A stretch of DNA of 16,770 nucleotides from JBFMFE01 sp040752295 (GCA_040752295.1 JBFMFE010000175.1:1-16770); one strand, 5' to 3'; counted from the stretch's first letter, positions 6,470 to 14,764 are shown. Numbers and translations: made by a program. Notes: generated from the sequence alone by a model not told the origin.

Positions 6470-8521
6470 TCACGCGGGGGCGAGGATTCGCATCGGACGG
6501 GTCTCATCGCACGGGACGGGGGCTTTGCGTTCATCGTCCATGACCGGGTCGGTTTGCGCCGCCTGGCCGCCGTTCGTTTTCAGGGCGGAATCCGACTCGC
6601 CGAATATTCTTTCCTCGGCGGCGCGGATGATGAGGGCGAGCATTTCCGGATACGACGTTCCCGCGCAGGCCGCCATTTTCGCGAGGTGTCCGTCCCAGCA
6701 CCACCCGGGGTTGGGGTTGACTTCGAGCAGTTTGGGGTTCCCCGCCGAATCGAGCCGCCAGTCGAACCTCGTGTAGTCCCTGCACTCGAGCCTCTGGGAG
6801 AGCTGAACGCAGCAGGCGATTATGTTTTTTTCCGTTTCGGGGGGCAGTTCAGCCCTGACCGACTTTATCTTCCAGTACGGCGAATCGGGGCACCATTTCG
6901 CCTCGTAGCCGCAGATTTTGGGAAGTTCCGGTGGGACCTCGGAGTAGTCCTCCTCTGTTATCGGGAGCACCATGTAGCTTGATGGCGGCGTGCCGATTAT
7001 GCCGACGGAGAGGTCGCTTCCGGTGAGGAATTCCTCGACGATGATCGGCTTTTCGTAGCCGAAGCGGCGCCGGACTTCCTGTACGGCGTCTATGAGTTCC
7101 TCGGGCGTCTGCGCCACGCTCCGGGCGGTTATTCCGAAGCTCGAGTCGCCGAAGTTCGGTTTCACTATCAAAGGGAAGTTGAACGGTATGTCGAACGAGG
7201 ACTCCTCCGGCGGGATGAAGAAAGCTTCCGGCACGGATATTCCCAGTTCCCTTGCGATGCCCCTGACGAGGGATTTGTCGTAGCAGTACGCCAGGCACTG
7301 CGGCGCGGCGCCCGTGTAGGGTATTGCGAGGGCTTCGAGGACCGCCGGAACGTGCAGTTCCTTCCGGGGGTCGTTGAGGAACCCCTCGTCGCAGAGGTTG
7401 AGGACGAAATCCACTTTCCCCGCCAGGCGCGCGAGTTCGCCGATGAGCGTGCTGTGACTGCTCAGGAACAGAAAGCGCCACCCGTCCAACTCCCTGAGCG
7501 CCGATTTCATCATGTCTATGGTGTAGAAGTCGTCCTCGTCGAAGACGTTCCGCGGCTTGAGGGGGTCGGGTTTGTCGGGGTCGCCGAGTATCACCGCGAC
7601 GTGCCTGACCGCCTTTTTCGGCTTGATTCTCACCGGTGTCCATTCCTTTTTCGCCCGCGCCGTCACCGCGACCCTTCGCTCCATCATTCCGAGGTCCTGG
7701 GCGCGGCGCGAGTCGGTAACAATGTCGAGCGGGAACGAAACGCCGCTGAATCCCGCCTCGCCGAGTATGCGCGTCAACGCCTCGCGCGTGTACAGCCTCT
7801 CCGCGTAGAACTGATCGGCGATGATTCCCTTTTCGACGTGAGCGATGACTTCCCTCGAGACGAGCCGCCCGCCGTCGAGCGACAGAGACCTTTCGCGGCA
7901 CACGAAGTGCCTTCTGTCGAGCCATTCCCACGAGCGCCGCTGGAAGTTCTCCCTGAGGTACTCGCCGTCGGCGACGTCTATCAACAGCTTGCCCCAGGGC
8001 TTGAGCGTTTTCATCACCTCTTTGAGTACCCGCATGTCGTCCTGGAGGGTTTCGAAGTACCCGAAGCTGTTTCCGAGGATGAGGACGGCGTCGAAAGTGT
8101 CCGGCGGGTAGGGCAGCTTCCGCGCGTCGCCCTCCCTGAACCTGACGACAAGCCCCTCGTTTTTCGAACGCTCCTTGGCTTTCTGAATCAGGTAGTGGGA
8201 GCGGTCGAGTCCCTCGACGTTTCTGAAACCGCGCCTGGCGAGTTCGATTGAGTGACGTCCCTGACCGCAGCAGAGGTCGAGAATTCGGTCGCCGGGCGTC
8301 AGACCGAGTATCTCAAGCAGCCTTTCCACTTCGCTTGACGTTATCCTTTTGTCGTCCACGACGTCGGCGTCGGTCTTGAGATAGAGGGGATTGAATATCT
8401 TGCACCACCAGTCGGGAGAGACGTGTTCTTCGAGGTTGAGGACCGGACCGAGCGTCTTGGGGCGGCTCTTGCAGTTAACGGGCTTCTGACATGCTTTCGG
8501 CAGGCTCTTCTTCTTTTCCAC
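6470..8521 (-). CDS. SAM methyltransferase fused to D-Ala-D-Ala-ligase-like ATP-grasp
   Basis: Two enzyme domains in one 683-residue chain (numbered from GTG 8521). The N-terminal class I methyltransferase (about 35-285) shows motif I ILDLCCGQGRH (80-90), an acidic post-motif residue in VEGLDRS, and GDARKLPYPPDTFDAVL. After a basic linker (about 288-308) comes an ATP-grasp domain of the Ddl type (about 308-640): CYDKS (lysine 416), VKPNFGDSSFGI (453-464), VEEF (495-498), YEAKW (539-543) and the metal-binding end RFDWRLDSAGNPKLLEVNPN (D587, E600, N602). The classic Ddl N-terminal GG-x-S-x-E motif is absent, so the substrate probably differs from D-alanine. The last 40 residues look disordered. 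The N-terminus has several cysteines. A longer frame from GTG 8560 is possible, but 8521 has the better ribosome site. Confidence 0.85.
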   Translation of the reverse strand: MEKKKSLPKACQKPVNCKSRPKTLGPVLNLEEHVSPDWWCKIFNPLYLKTDADVVDDKRITSSEVERLLEILGLTPGDRILDLCCGQGRHSIELARRGFRNVEGLDRSHYLIQKAKERSKNEGLVVRFREGDARKLPYPPDTFDAVLILGNSFGYFETLQDDMRVLKEVMKTLKPWGKLLIDVADGEYLRENFQRRSWEWLDRRHFVCRERSLSLDGGRLVSREVIAHVEKGIIADQFYAERLYTREALTRILGEAGFSGVSFPLDIVTDSRRAQDLGMMERRVAVTARAKKEWTPVRIKPKKAVRHVAVILGDPDKPDPLKPRNVFDEDDFYTIDMMKSALRELDGWRFLFLSSHSTLIGELARLAGKVDFVLNLCDEGFLNDPRKELHVPAVLEALAIPYTGAAPQCLAYCYDKSLVRGIARELGISVPEAFFIPPEESSFDIPFNFPLIVKPNFGDSSFGITARSVAQTPEELIDAVQEVRRRFGYEKPIIVEEFLTGSDLSVGIIGTPPSSYMVLPITEEDYSEVPPELPKICGYEAKWCPDSPYWKIKSVRAELPPETEKNIIACCVQLSQRLECRDYTRFDWRLDSAGNPKLLEVNPNPGWCWDGHLAKMAACAGTSYPEMLALIIRAAEERIFGESDSALKTNGGQAAQTDPVMDDERKAPVPCDETRPMRILAPA

Positions 8522-8528
8522 GCACATG

Positions 8529-8534
8529 CTCCTT
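8529..8534 (-). promoter_or_regulatory. Ribosome binding site setting the 8521 start
   Basis: AAGGAG on the minus strand lies exactly seven bases before GTG 8521. The same site is only one base from the in-frame ATG at 8525-8527 and lies downstream of GTG 8560, so 8521 is the best-supported start of the fusion protein. Confidence 0.6.
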
Positions 8535-8581
8535 ATGCAGAGTTTTTGTTTCGGATACACATAATATACTTTTGGAGAGAT

Positions 8582-8610
8582 ACATAAACACTTTCGCCGG
8601 TATTTGTCAA
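8582..8610 (-). promoter_or_regulatory. Putative sigma70 promoter of the methyltransferase/ATP-grasp gene
   Basis: A perfect TTGACA (8610-8605, minus strand) is followed after 17 bases by TTATGT, or after 18 by TATGTA, a poor to moderate -10 box. It sits about 60-90 bases ahead of the GTG 8521 start in AT-rich DNA. The -35 is convincing and the -10 is weak. Confidence 0.45.
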
Positions 8611-8745
8611 GCGACTTTTAAACATTTTTTTATAAATTTAAACCTTTTAGATAAAAATCATAACCCTCCCTGATATGCGCTATTGTTATATATAATGCTG
8701 AATAGTATATAATAATCTGCTGTTCCTAAAGCGACGCTATTTTCA
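8611..8745. other. AT-rich intergenic region
   Basis: Together with the promoter this forms a strongly AT-rich island between two co-directional minus-strand genes. It holds two copies of TATATAAT near 8690-8715 and several A/T runs. I see no gene and no clear terminator for the peptidase. Confidence 0.45.
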
Positions 8746-9957
8746 TCATTCAATCTGCTCTTTATCAATTCTCTCTATTATATCAACGACGAGTTGCAGT
8801 GTGACGGACAGAGATTCAGGGCGTATGTGCTCTATGGTGTCGTTCCGCGTGTGGTAATTAGGAACGAGCCTCGATATGTCCTGGCAGAGGATGCAGGTGG
8901 AGGGGATGCCGCCCTCGCGGGAGAAAGCGGCGGCGTCCGTGCCGCCGAGGAGCACCATCTTCTTTTTCATCCGCCATCCGCGGTCGGCGGCGGCGGAGAG
9001 CGCCGTCCGCACGAGTCCGGGGTCGTGCTTCGCCCCGGTGAACAATTCCCTGCTGACGACCGTGAGGAATTTTTCGTCGTAGATTCCGTCCAGAAAAAGC
9101 CCGAAGGTCGGTAATTTCTTCATTTCCTTTCCGTGCGCGGTAACGTACCATTTTGCGCCGCGCAGTCCCGCCTCTTCCGCGGCGGCGCCGAAGAGCACCA
9201 CCTCGGTGTGTTCGGGGAAAAACGAGCCGCCTTTCCTCGCGTCTTGAAGATACCTTGCAAGCCCCGCCACGACGCTCACGCCGGAGAGGTCGTCCATCGC
9301 GCCCGGCACCGGCTTGTAAGTGTGAAAAAAGAAGAAAAGCCCGAACAGGGGGAACAGCGCCATGCACGCCGCGCCCAGCGCCCTGTAAATGGGCATGTCC
9401 GCTGTCCCCGCGAACCACGCCGCAGTCTCCGCCGCCGCGGCGCCGAGCATAAGGACAACACCCGCCGACGCCGCTATCATCACCGGTATCGCCGCTCCCT
9501 TCAGGAGATACCACAGGTTGAACTCGTAGGCGGAATCGAGGTGGGCGCTCACGACGACGCGCCGCTTCACCTCGCCCCGCGGGCGAACCGTCCCGACGAC
9601 GTTCTCGCCTTCCTTTTTGGGAAAGAGAAAGTCAACGAACTCGCGGTATCGCACCATCTCGAAAAAGAGCATGGAGGCGCCGGCGGCGGCGAACAGCAGT
9701 GACAGCGGCGGCAGTATCCAGTAGAAGACGGCGGCGGCGAGATACAGGACGACCGCGAAGGGGAGGAAGCCGAGGAACGCGGTGGGACTGCACGTGAAGC
9801 GTTCGAGCGCGGCGCCGTCGCACGAGGCTTTCCATTCTTCCGCGAGGAGGCGCGCCAGTTTCTTCTCGTTCTCCGAGCACGATTCCCTGGGTCCGATCTC
9901 CGTCAGCGCGTTTCTGATAAAGCCGTACATGTAGTCCCTGTAACCTTCTGCGACCAT
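8746..9957 (-). CDS. M28-family zinc metallopeptidase with membrane segments
   Basis: A 403-residue di-zinc aminopeptidase-like protein. The M28 ligand set is complete: H139 (SAHLDS), bridging D222 (GAMDDLSG), catalytic E261 with ligand E262 (AAAEEAGLRG), D290 (LFLDGIYDE) and H369 (PNYHTRND). Two hydrophobic segments lie before the catalytic core (about 57-77 and 80-100). Two more (about 153-175 and 190-211) sit between the first and second zinc ligands, so the active-site residues flank a membrane hairpin. No cleavable signal peptide is seen. It likely cleaves N-terminal residues from peptides at the membrane; the substrate is unknown. ATG 9957 has a GGGGTGA ribosome site with six bases of spacing. 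The next gene on the same strand is the methyltransferase/ATP-grasp fusion, separated by an AT-rich gap. Confidence 0.88.
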   Translation of the reverse strand: MVAEGYRDYMYGFIRNALTEIGPRESCSENEKKLARLLAEEWKASCDGAALERFTCSPTAFLGFLPFAVVLYLAAAVFYWILPPLSLLFAAAGASMLFFEMVRYREFVDFLFPKKEGENVVGTVRPRGEVKRRVVVSAHLDSAYEFNLWYLLKGAAIPVMIAASAGVVLMLGAAAAETAAWFAGTADMPIYRALGAACMALFPLFGLFFFFHTYKPVPGAMDDLSGVSVVAGLARYLQDARKGGSFFPEHTEVVLFGAAAEEAGLRGAKWYVTAHGKEMKKLPTFGLFLDGIYDEKFLTVVSRELFTGAKHDPGLVRTALSAAADRGWRMKKKMVLLGGTDAAAFSREGGIPSTCILCQDISRLVPNYHTRNDTIEHIRPESLSVTLQLVVDIIERIDKEQIE

Positions 9958-10297
9958 TGGTATTCACCCCGTGCGCGCCGCGGGTATCCGCGCGGGGCGT
10001 TCCCGGCGCGTCTGACGACCATACATTTGTAACCGTTCATGCGTCCGGTGTAAAGCGGTTCGCTTCCGGAGTCGAACGGGGTATGTACGCAACGAACCGG
10101 TTCATGTGCTCCCCATGAATAAAATGTCTCGCACCCGGGCTTCATTTCGTGCCGTTGTGACCGTCGGTGGAGATGCAGGTTTTTTTAAACGTATAATACG
10201 CGTCTGCGACAGGGTGGAATTTGAAATGCCGGAAAGCCGCGCCCCTCTTGAAAGGGGCCTGTATTAAGGAGATCGTTGCAAAATAAATTATAAATCA
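9958..10297. other. Divergent intergenic region, peptidase and phosphate operon
   Basis: About 400 bases separate the two divergent starts, and no supportable gene lies between them. There is an odd-centred palindrome CGTATAATACG (10190-10200) containing a -10-like TATAAT on the plus strand and TATTAT on the minus, with only a weak -35 (TGGAGA, 18 bases upstream). GCCCCT and AGGGGC near 10234-10251 can form a 6-bp hairpin without a T-run. I found no tRNA or known riboswitch. Confidence 0.4.
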
Positions 10298-10327
10298 TGG
10301 ACACTGCGGCGTTGGGCTGATTATAAT
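10298..10327 (+). promoter_or_regulatory. Sigma70-type promoter of the phosphate operon
   Basis: TGGACA (10298-10303, five of six consensus bases) and a perfect TATAAT (10322-10327) are separated by 18 bases. Transcription would start near 10334, leaving a leader of about 26 bases before the ATG at 10360. I do not see a convincing pho-box repeat upstream. Confidence 0.65.
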
Positions 10328-10359
10328 GACGGAATATTGAAAAAGGACGGTTCGACACT

Positions 10360-10986
10360 ATGAAACTGTCGTGGCTCATTCCCCAGGAGAAGAAATTCTA
10401 CGATCTTCTCGACGAGTACGCGGGGTTCGCGCGCGAGTGCGCGAACCTGCTGCTGAAGATGTTCTCCGACCCCGCGAGCCGGGAGGCGACGTGGAAGGAA
10501 ATAAAGGCGCTCGAGGAGAAGGGCGACGACCAGCTGCACAGCATCGTGGAGGAACTGAACGAGACGTTCGTGACCCCCATAGACCGTGAGGACATATTCG
10601 CGCTTGCGAGCAGGATGGACGATATACTCGATTTCATGGAGGGCGCCGCGGAGCGGGCGATTCTTTTCAAGGTGACTCATCCGCACGAACTGCTTGTGGA
10701 GCAGACCGACCTTCTGTTCCAGGCGGCGAAGGAACTCGCCGCGGCGGTGCCGCTGTTGAGAACGCCCGGCAGGACGAAGGAACTGAAGAAGAACATCATC
10801 GAGATCAACAGGCTGGAGAACCGCGGCGATCAGGTGTCGCGCGCCGTTCTGGTGCGGCTTTTCGAGGAGGCGGACCCGGTCGAAATCATAAAGATCAAGG
10901 AGATATCGGAGTTTGTGGAAGAAGCGGTTGACAGGTGCGAGGACGTCGCTGTGATACTGGAGAACCTGATGATGAAGCGGGCGTGA
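10360..10986 (+). CDS. DUF47 / PhoU-like phosphate transport regulator
   Basis: A 208-residue, almost entirely helical protein of the DUF47 (PhoU-like) family, which is usually encoded directly upstream of a Pit transporter and is thought to modulate it. The hallmark segment TPIDREDIFALASRMDDILD lies at about 72-91, with acidic metal-binding-type clusters LEEKGDD (about 51-57) and ENRGDQ in the second helical half. No signal or membrane segment is visible, so it is cytoplasmic. The ATG at 10360 follows an AAAGGA sequence at a longer than ideal spacing of about 12 bases. Only four bases separate its stop from the Pit start, so the two genes are almost certainly one operon under the promoter at 10298-10327. 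Confidence 0.9.
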   Translation: MKLSWLIPQEKKFYDLLDEYAGFARECANLLLKMFSDPASREATWKEIKALEEKGDDQLHSIVEELNETFVTPIDREDIFALASRMDDILDFMEGAAERAILFKVTHPHELLVEQTDLLFQAAKELAAAVPLLRTPGRTKELKKNIIEINRLENRGDQVSRAVLVRLFEEADPVEIIKIKEISEFVEEAVDRCEDVAVILENLMMKRA

Positions 10987-10990
10987 GCGG

Positions 10991-11995
10991 GTGGAACACG
11001 CGCCTCTCATAGTCATCCTTTTCATAGTTTTCGTCGCGCTGCTGTTCGATTTTCTGAACGGCGTCAACGACGCCGCCAACTCGATCGCCACGGTCGTCTC
11101 GACGCGCGTTCTGCCCCCCCGTTTCGCGGTCCTATGGGCAGCCTTCTTCAATTTCATCGCGTTCCTGTTCTTCGGGGTCAGGGTGGCGAACATGATAGGG
11201 AAGGGCATAGTTGACACCACGGTGGTGAACGAGCAGATGGTGTTCGCCGGGCTTGCCGGCGCGGTGGCGTGGACGCACGTGTGCAACACGTACGGGCTGC
11301 CGATCAGCGTTTCGCACTCCCTCATCGGCGGACTTCTCGGCGCGGCGCTCGTGAAAGCCGGTCCGGGCGCCCTCGTCATGAATGGCATAACAAAGGTCGT
11401 CCTGTTCATTTTCCTCTCGCCGCTCATCGGGATGTGCCTGGGGTTCATCTGCATGATAATCGTTTTCTGGGTCTTCAGGAAAACGAAATTGAAGAAGCTC
11501 GACCGGCTGTTCAGGCGGCTCCAGCTTGTGTCCGCAGCGATGTTCAGCCTCGGGCACGGCGGCAACGACGCGCAGAAGACGATGGGCATCATCGCCGTTC
11601 TGCTGTTCTCCGCGGGGTACCTCGGCGATACCTTCCACGTCCCCCTGTGGATCGTTCTCACGTGTCATTTCGTCATCGCCCTCGGTACGCTCATCGGCGG
11701 CTGGCGCGTGATAAAGACCATGGGCATGAAGATCACGAAACTCCAGCCCGTGGGCGGATTCTGCGCGGAGACCGCCGGCGCGTTGACCCTCTTCGGCGCG
11801 ACGTGGGCGGGCATCCCCGTAAGCACCACGCACACCATCACCGGCTCAATCATGGGCGTAGGCTCGACGCGCGGACTCGCATCCGTGCGCTGGACGGTCG
11901 CGCGCCGCATCGTCTGCGCGTGGATTCTCACGATCCCGTGCGCAGCCCTTGCATCCGCCGGCTTCTACTTAATCATTGACCTGATAAGAATGTAG
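10991..11995 (+). CDS. pit: Inorganic phosphate transporter, Pit family
   Basis: A 334-residue polytopic membrane protein that imports phosphate (as metal phosphate with protons in bacterial Pit, or with sodium). The internally duplicated Pit signatures are present: GVNDAAN (24-30) and GGNDAQK (190-196), each paired with a later re-entrant-type motif, GLPISVSHS (102-110) and GIPVSTTHT (274-282). About nine or ten hydrophobic segments are visible, with a short basic cytoplasmic loop (about 163-176) between the halves. At 334 residues it is a compact Pit, shorter than E. coli PitA (about 500). The start is GTG at 10991, four bases after the DUF47 gene, so translation is probably coupled. The next plus-strand gene lies beyond a repeat-rich gap. 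Confidence 0.93.
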   Translation: MEHAPLIVILFIVFVALLFDFLNGVNDAANSIATVVSTRVLPPRFAVLWAAFFNFIAFLFFGVRVANMIGKGIVDTTVVNEQMVFAGLAGAVAWTHVCNTYGLPISVSHSLIGGLLGAALVKAGPGALVMNGITKVVLFIFLSPLIGMCLGFICMIIVFWVFRKTKLKKLDRLFRRLQLVSAAMFSLGHGGNDAQKTMGIIAVLLFSAGYLGDTFHVPLWIVLTCHFVIALGTLIGGWRVIKTMGMKITKLQPVGGFCAETAGALTLFGATWAGIPVSTTHTITGSIMGVGSTRGLASVRWTVARRIVCAWILTIPCAALASAGFYLIIDLIRM

Positions 11996-12030
11996 TGTCG
12001 CGTCAACAATCACATGTCGTATGTTGTGAA

Positions 12031-12305
12031 GAACGAATATCGAATAACGAACGGGGAATGTCGAACGATGAATTTCTTGTTATTCTTCTTTGATTCCGGT
12101 GCAAAAACCCTTTTCGGCGCGGTACGCCTGCCTGCCGCGCCGTTTTGTTCCGCGGCCTGTCTGCCGCCTGCCTGTGCGTGCCCGCACGCAGACAGGCATC
12201 TCCGTATGCCGCCGCCGAATTTGATGTTTTTGACTTTTTGCGCCGGAAACTTCTTTGCTTTCCTTCGATATTCTGCGGTTCGAAATTCTACATTCGATAT
12301 TCATC
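12031..12305. repeat. Intergenic inverted-repeat element with TCGAA-type motifs
   Basis: The left arm (12031-12076) and right arm (12263-12305) are made of degenerate GAATATCGAAT / GAATGTCGAA units in opposite orientation. The exact 11-base GAATATCGAAT is at 12035-12045 and its reverse complement at 12292-12302, with a further 10-base copy TTCGATATTC at 12264-12273. The interior is pyrimidine-rich and contains repeated CCTGCCTG/CCTGTCTG units and a strong hairpin. Short open frames across it only translate the repeat. It resembles families of dispersed intergenic repeats in some bacterial genomes; whether it is mobile is unknown. Confidence 0.6.
12170..12197. repeat. Strong hairpin inside the intergenic repeat
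   Basis: GCCTGT-GCGTGC pairs with GCACGC-AG-ACAGGC around a two-base centre, giving 12 base pairs with a 2-base bulge. It is REP-like. There is no T-run beside it, so it is not a typical intrinsic terminator. Confidence 0.6.
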
Positions 12306-12385
12306 TTTAAAATACATCACTTTACGATTGACACGATAGTAGAACGTCCGAAGGCGTCCCGTTCGTTCAGCCGGCGCGATCGCTG
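12306..12385 (+). other. Upstream region of the YfhO-family gene
   Basis: A TTGACA lies at 12327-12332, but no good -10 follows at 16-18 bases, and no clear Shine-Dalgarno precedes the ATG at 12386. The promoter is therefore unresolved. Confidence 0.25.
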
Positions 12386-14764
12386 ATGGATAGAAGCCCG
12401 TTTCTCCGCGATTCTTTGTGCGTTTTTTTTCTCGGCGCCGCCGCCGCCGCTCTGCTCTGGAGACCGATGTTTCTCGGCGAGGCGTTCGTCGGGGCCGACC
12501 ACCTCAGGGTTCAGTACCCGTGGGCGCTCGACGCGCCCCGGACTACCCGCCCCCTGAACCTCGACGTGAGCGACGGGCTGCAACAGTTTTACCCCTACCG
12601 GCTGCGCCTCCACAGGGCGCTGCGTGAAGGGAAACTTCCGCTCTGGGACCCCGACGCATTCTGCGGCACGCCGTTCGCCGCGGGCGACTATCCGGCGGTT
12701 TTTTATCCTCTCAACCTCGTCGTTTACAGGTTTTTCCACCCCGACGCGGCGCTTGGCTGGATGGCGTTTCTTCACGTCTGGCTTGCGGGGGCGGGGATGT
12801 TCGCCCTTCTGCGGACGCTCGGCGGGACGCGCACGGGGGGACTTGTTTCCGGGCTGTCGTTCATGTTTTCCGGTTTTCTGGTCGTGCGCCTTCAATTCAC
12901 TCCCATGGCGGAGTGTCTTGCCTGGCTTCCGGCGCTGCTCGCGCTGCTCGAAACGGCGCTGAGGCGCGACGGGATGTTTTATTACGTCGTTTTCGCCGCC
13001 GCGTGGGCGTTTCAGATCACGGCGGGATACCTCCAGGGGTCCGTTTATATCGCGCTTGTGCTCGCCGCGTGGTTTTTGTACCGCGTCGTCGCAATGCGGC
13101 GTCCGGGCGTTGTTTTGAAGGGAGCGGCCGCGGCTGCGGTCGCCGCGGCTCTCTCGATGCCGCACTGGCTGCCCGTGGTCGAGCTGGCGCTTTTGAGTCA
13201 GCGCGAGACCATTCAGGCGCATGTGACCGGATTTCAGGTTAAATCTTATCCGGTTTCACATTTTGTGACGGCGCTGCTGCCCGATGTTTTCGGAAATCCG
13301 CTGAGAAACGACTACAGGGGGTACCTTAATTATGCCGAGACGTCGTTTTACACCGGGGCGGCGGCGGTGTTCCTTGCGCTCGTTTCTTTTTTCCGGCGTG
13401 GGGAAAGGGGCTTTTTATCGTTCTTCAGGTGGTTTCTTGTTCTGGCGGTACTTTTCGCCGTCGGTTCACCGCTTTATCTTGTTTTTCATTCCGCGATCCC
13501 GTTTTTCAAGGGAATACAGCCGCATCGTTCGATAGTCCTTGTGGGTTTCGCCGTCGCGGTTCTGGCGGGTCTTTCATGGAGTCATATAGAGAAAGATGCC
13601 GGCGGAGGCAGGTCGGGGGCGCGGATTTCGGCGGCGGTTCTTGCGTCCGGCGCGGTCATTCTCGCCGCCCTGTGTTTCGTTTACCTGATTTCCGCCCGGT
13701 TGACGGGCGCGCACGGGGAAAAGGTTCTTATCGTGACGCTCGGGGATTTCGCGAAGGCTGCTTCCGTCGCCGCCGTCGCATGTATCATCATGACCGCGGT
13801 AAAAAGCGCGCCGGCGCGCAATTTTTTGATCGTGGTCCTCGTCGCGGCGGACGTTTTTCCTCCGGCGCTCAGGTTCAACCCATCGGTTCCGAGGAACGCG
13901 GTTTTCCCGCCGCATCCCTCGATAACATATCTTCAGAGCCGCGGCGGGCTGTATCGAATCACGGCGCAGAGCGTCAGCGAGTGGATACTTTTTCCGAACA
14001 GCGCGGGCGTGTACGGGCTTCAGGACGTGCGCGGTTTCGCATCGCTTTATCAAAAAAGGTACCAGGACCTCGTCCACGCGGTTCAGGCGAGATATTCGGC
14101 GGAGCGGTTTCCGGGAGGAGGCATCGTGGATTTCACGGTGAACCGCGCCCCGGTTCTGGATTTCATGAACCTTGCGTACCTCATGACACTGTCGCCGGTG
14201 GAATCGTTCGACTGGGAGCGGGTTTACGGGAACGGCGTTTACGTTTATTACAACAGGCGCGTTCTGCCGCGGGTCACGGCGGCGCCGTCATACGTGAAAT
14301 TCGATGACGAGTCCAGGCTCCTGTCGGCGGTTGTCGGACCGGAGTTCAATCCGCGCAGAGCCGTATATCTGTCGCTGGACCCGGCGGACCCGGCGTTCGT
14401 CGGGATACGATTGGACGGTCGGCGCGCCGTCGCGCCGCCTTTCGAGGGGGTTGTAGAGGTTCTGGATTACGGCGCCGGGTATTACAGGATACGCGCGCGA
14501 TTCAGCAGGCGCGGGTTCATCGTTGTGAGCGAGAGTCATTATCCCGGCTGGGAGGCGAGCGTGGACGGACGCCCCGGCGAGGTCATGAGGGCGAACTACA
14601 ATTTCATCGCGGTGCCGGTCGAGGGGGGCGGGCACGTCGTCGAGCTTGCGTTCAGACCCCGGACCGTGAGGATCGGTCTCGCGTCCGCTTTTTGCGCTCT
14701 TTGCCTCGTCGTCGCGCTTGCCGCGTCGGGCTTTGTTTTCCGCAGCCGACGCTTGAAAGTGTGA
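12386..14764 (+). CDS. YfhO-family polytopic membrane protein (GT-C-like)
   Basis: A 792-residue protein with about a dozen hydrophobic helices through residue 490, a periplasmic-type soluble domain (about 500-760) and a last membrane helix (about 762-785). The N-terminal loop after helix 1 carries an acidic segment SDGLQQFYPYR (62-72) and GKLPLWDPDAFCGTPFAAGD (82-101), typical of YfhO/GT-C-fold proteins that transfer sugars from polyprenyl carriers. The end of the soluble domain has the family hallmark SHYPGWEASVDG (717-728) with ANYNFIAVPV (736-745). In Gram-positives YfhO relatives glycosylate teichoic acids; here the acceptor is unknown. No glycan gene lies next to it, and it appears monocistronic. 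The ATG is chosen because the frame begins the first membrane segment soon after it. Confidence 0.85.
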   Translation: MDRSPFLRDSLCVFFLGAAAAALLWRPMFLGEAFVGADHLRVQYPWALDAPRTTRPLNLDVSDGLQQFYPYRLRLHRALREGKLPLWDPDAFCGTPFAAGDYPAVFYPLNLVVYRFFHPDAALGWMAFLHVWLAGAGMFALLRTLGGTRTGGLVSGLSFMFSGFLVVRLQFTPMAECLAWLPALLALLETALRRDGMFYYVVFAAAWAFQITAGYLQGSVYIALVLAAWFLYRVVAMRRPGVVLKGAAAAAVAAALSMPHWLPVVELALLSQRETIQAHVTGFQVKSYPVSHFVTALLPDVFGNPLRNDYRGYLNYAETSFYTGAAAVFLALVSFFRRGERGFLSFFRWFLVLAVLFAVGSPLYLVFHSAIPFFKGIQPHRSIVLVGFAVAVLAGLSWSHIEKDAGGGRSGARISAAVLASGAVILAALCFVYLISARLTGAHGEKVLIVTLGDFAKAASVAAVACIIMTAVKSAPARNFLIVVLVAADVFPPALRFNPSVPRNAVFPPHPSITYLQSRGGLYRITAQSVSEWILFPNSAGVYGLQDVRGFASLYQKRYQDLVHAVQARYSAERFPGGGIVDFTVNRAPVLDFMNLAYLMTLSPVESFDWERVYGNGVYVYYNRRVLPRVTAAPSYVKFDDESRLLSAVVGPEFNPRRAVYLSLDPADPAFVGIRLDGRRAVAPPFEGVVEVLDYGAGYYRIRARFSRRGFIVVSESHYPGWEASVDGRPGEVMRANYNFIAVPVEGGGHVVELAFRPRTVRIGLASAFCALCLVVALAASGFVFRSRRLKV

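Noticed and set aside
10040..10100. Possible tRNA, because of GTTCGACTCC on the minus strand (T-loop-like)
   Set aside because: The five bases on each side of the loop do not pair, and no acceptor or anticodon arm fits around it.
9903..10145. Minus-strand open frame of 80 codons at the start of the peptidase
   Set aside because: It overlaps the peptidase start out of frame, has no recognisable motif and covers an intergenic region with no matching ribosome site.
12014..12339. Short open frames of 64-98 codons in both orientations
   Set aside because: They read through the TCGAA-type inverted repeat and its hairpin, so their peptides only reflect the repeat.
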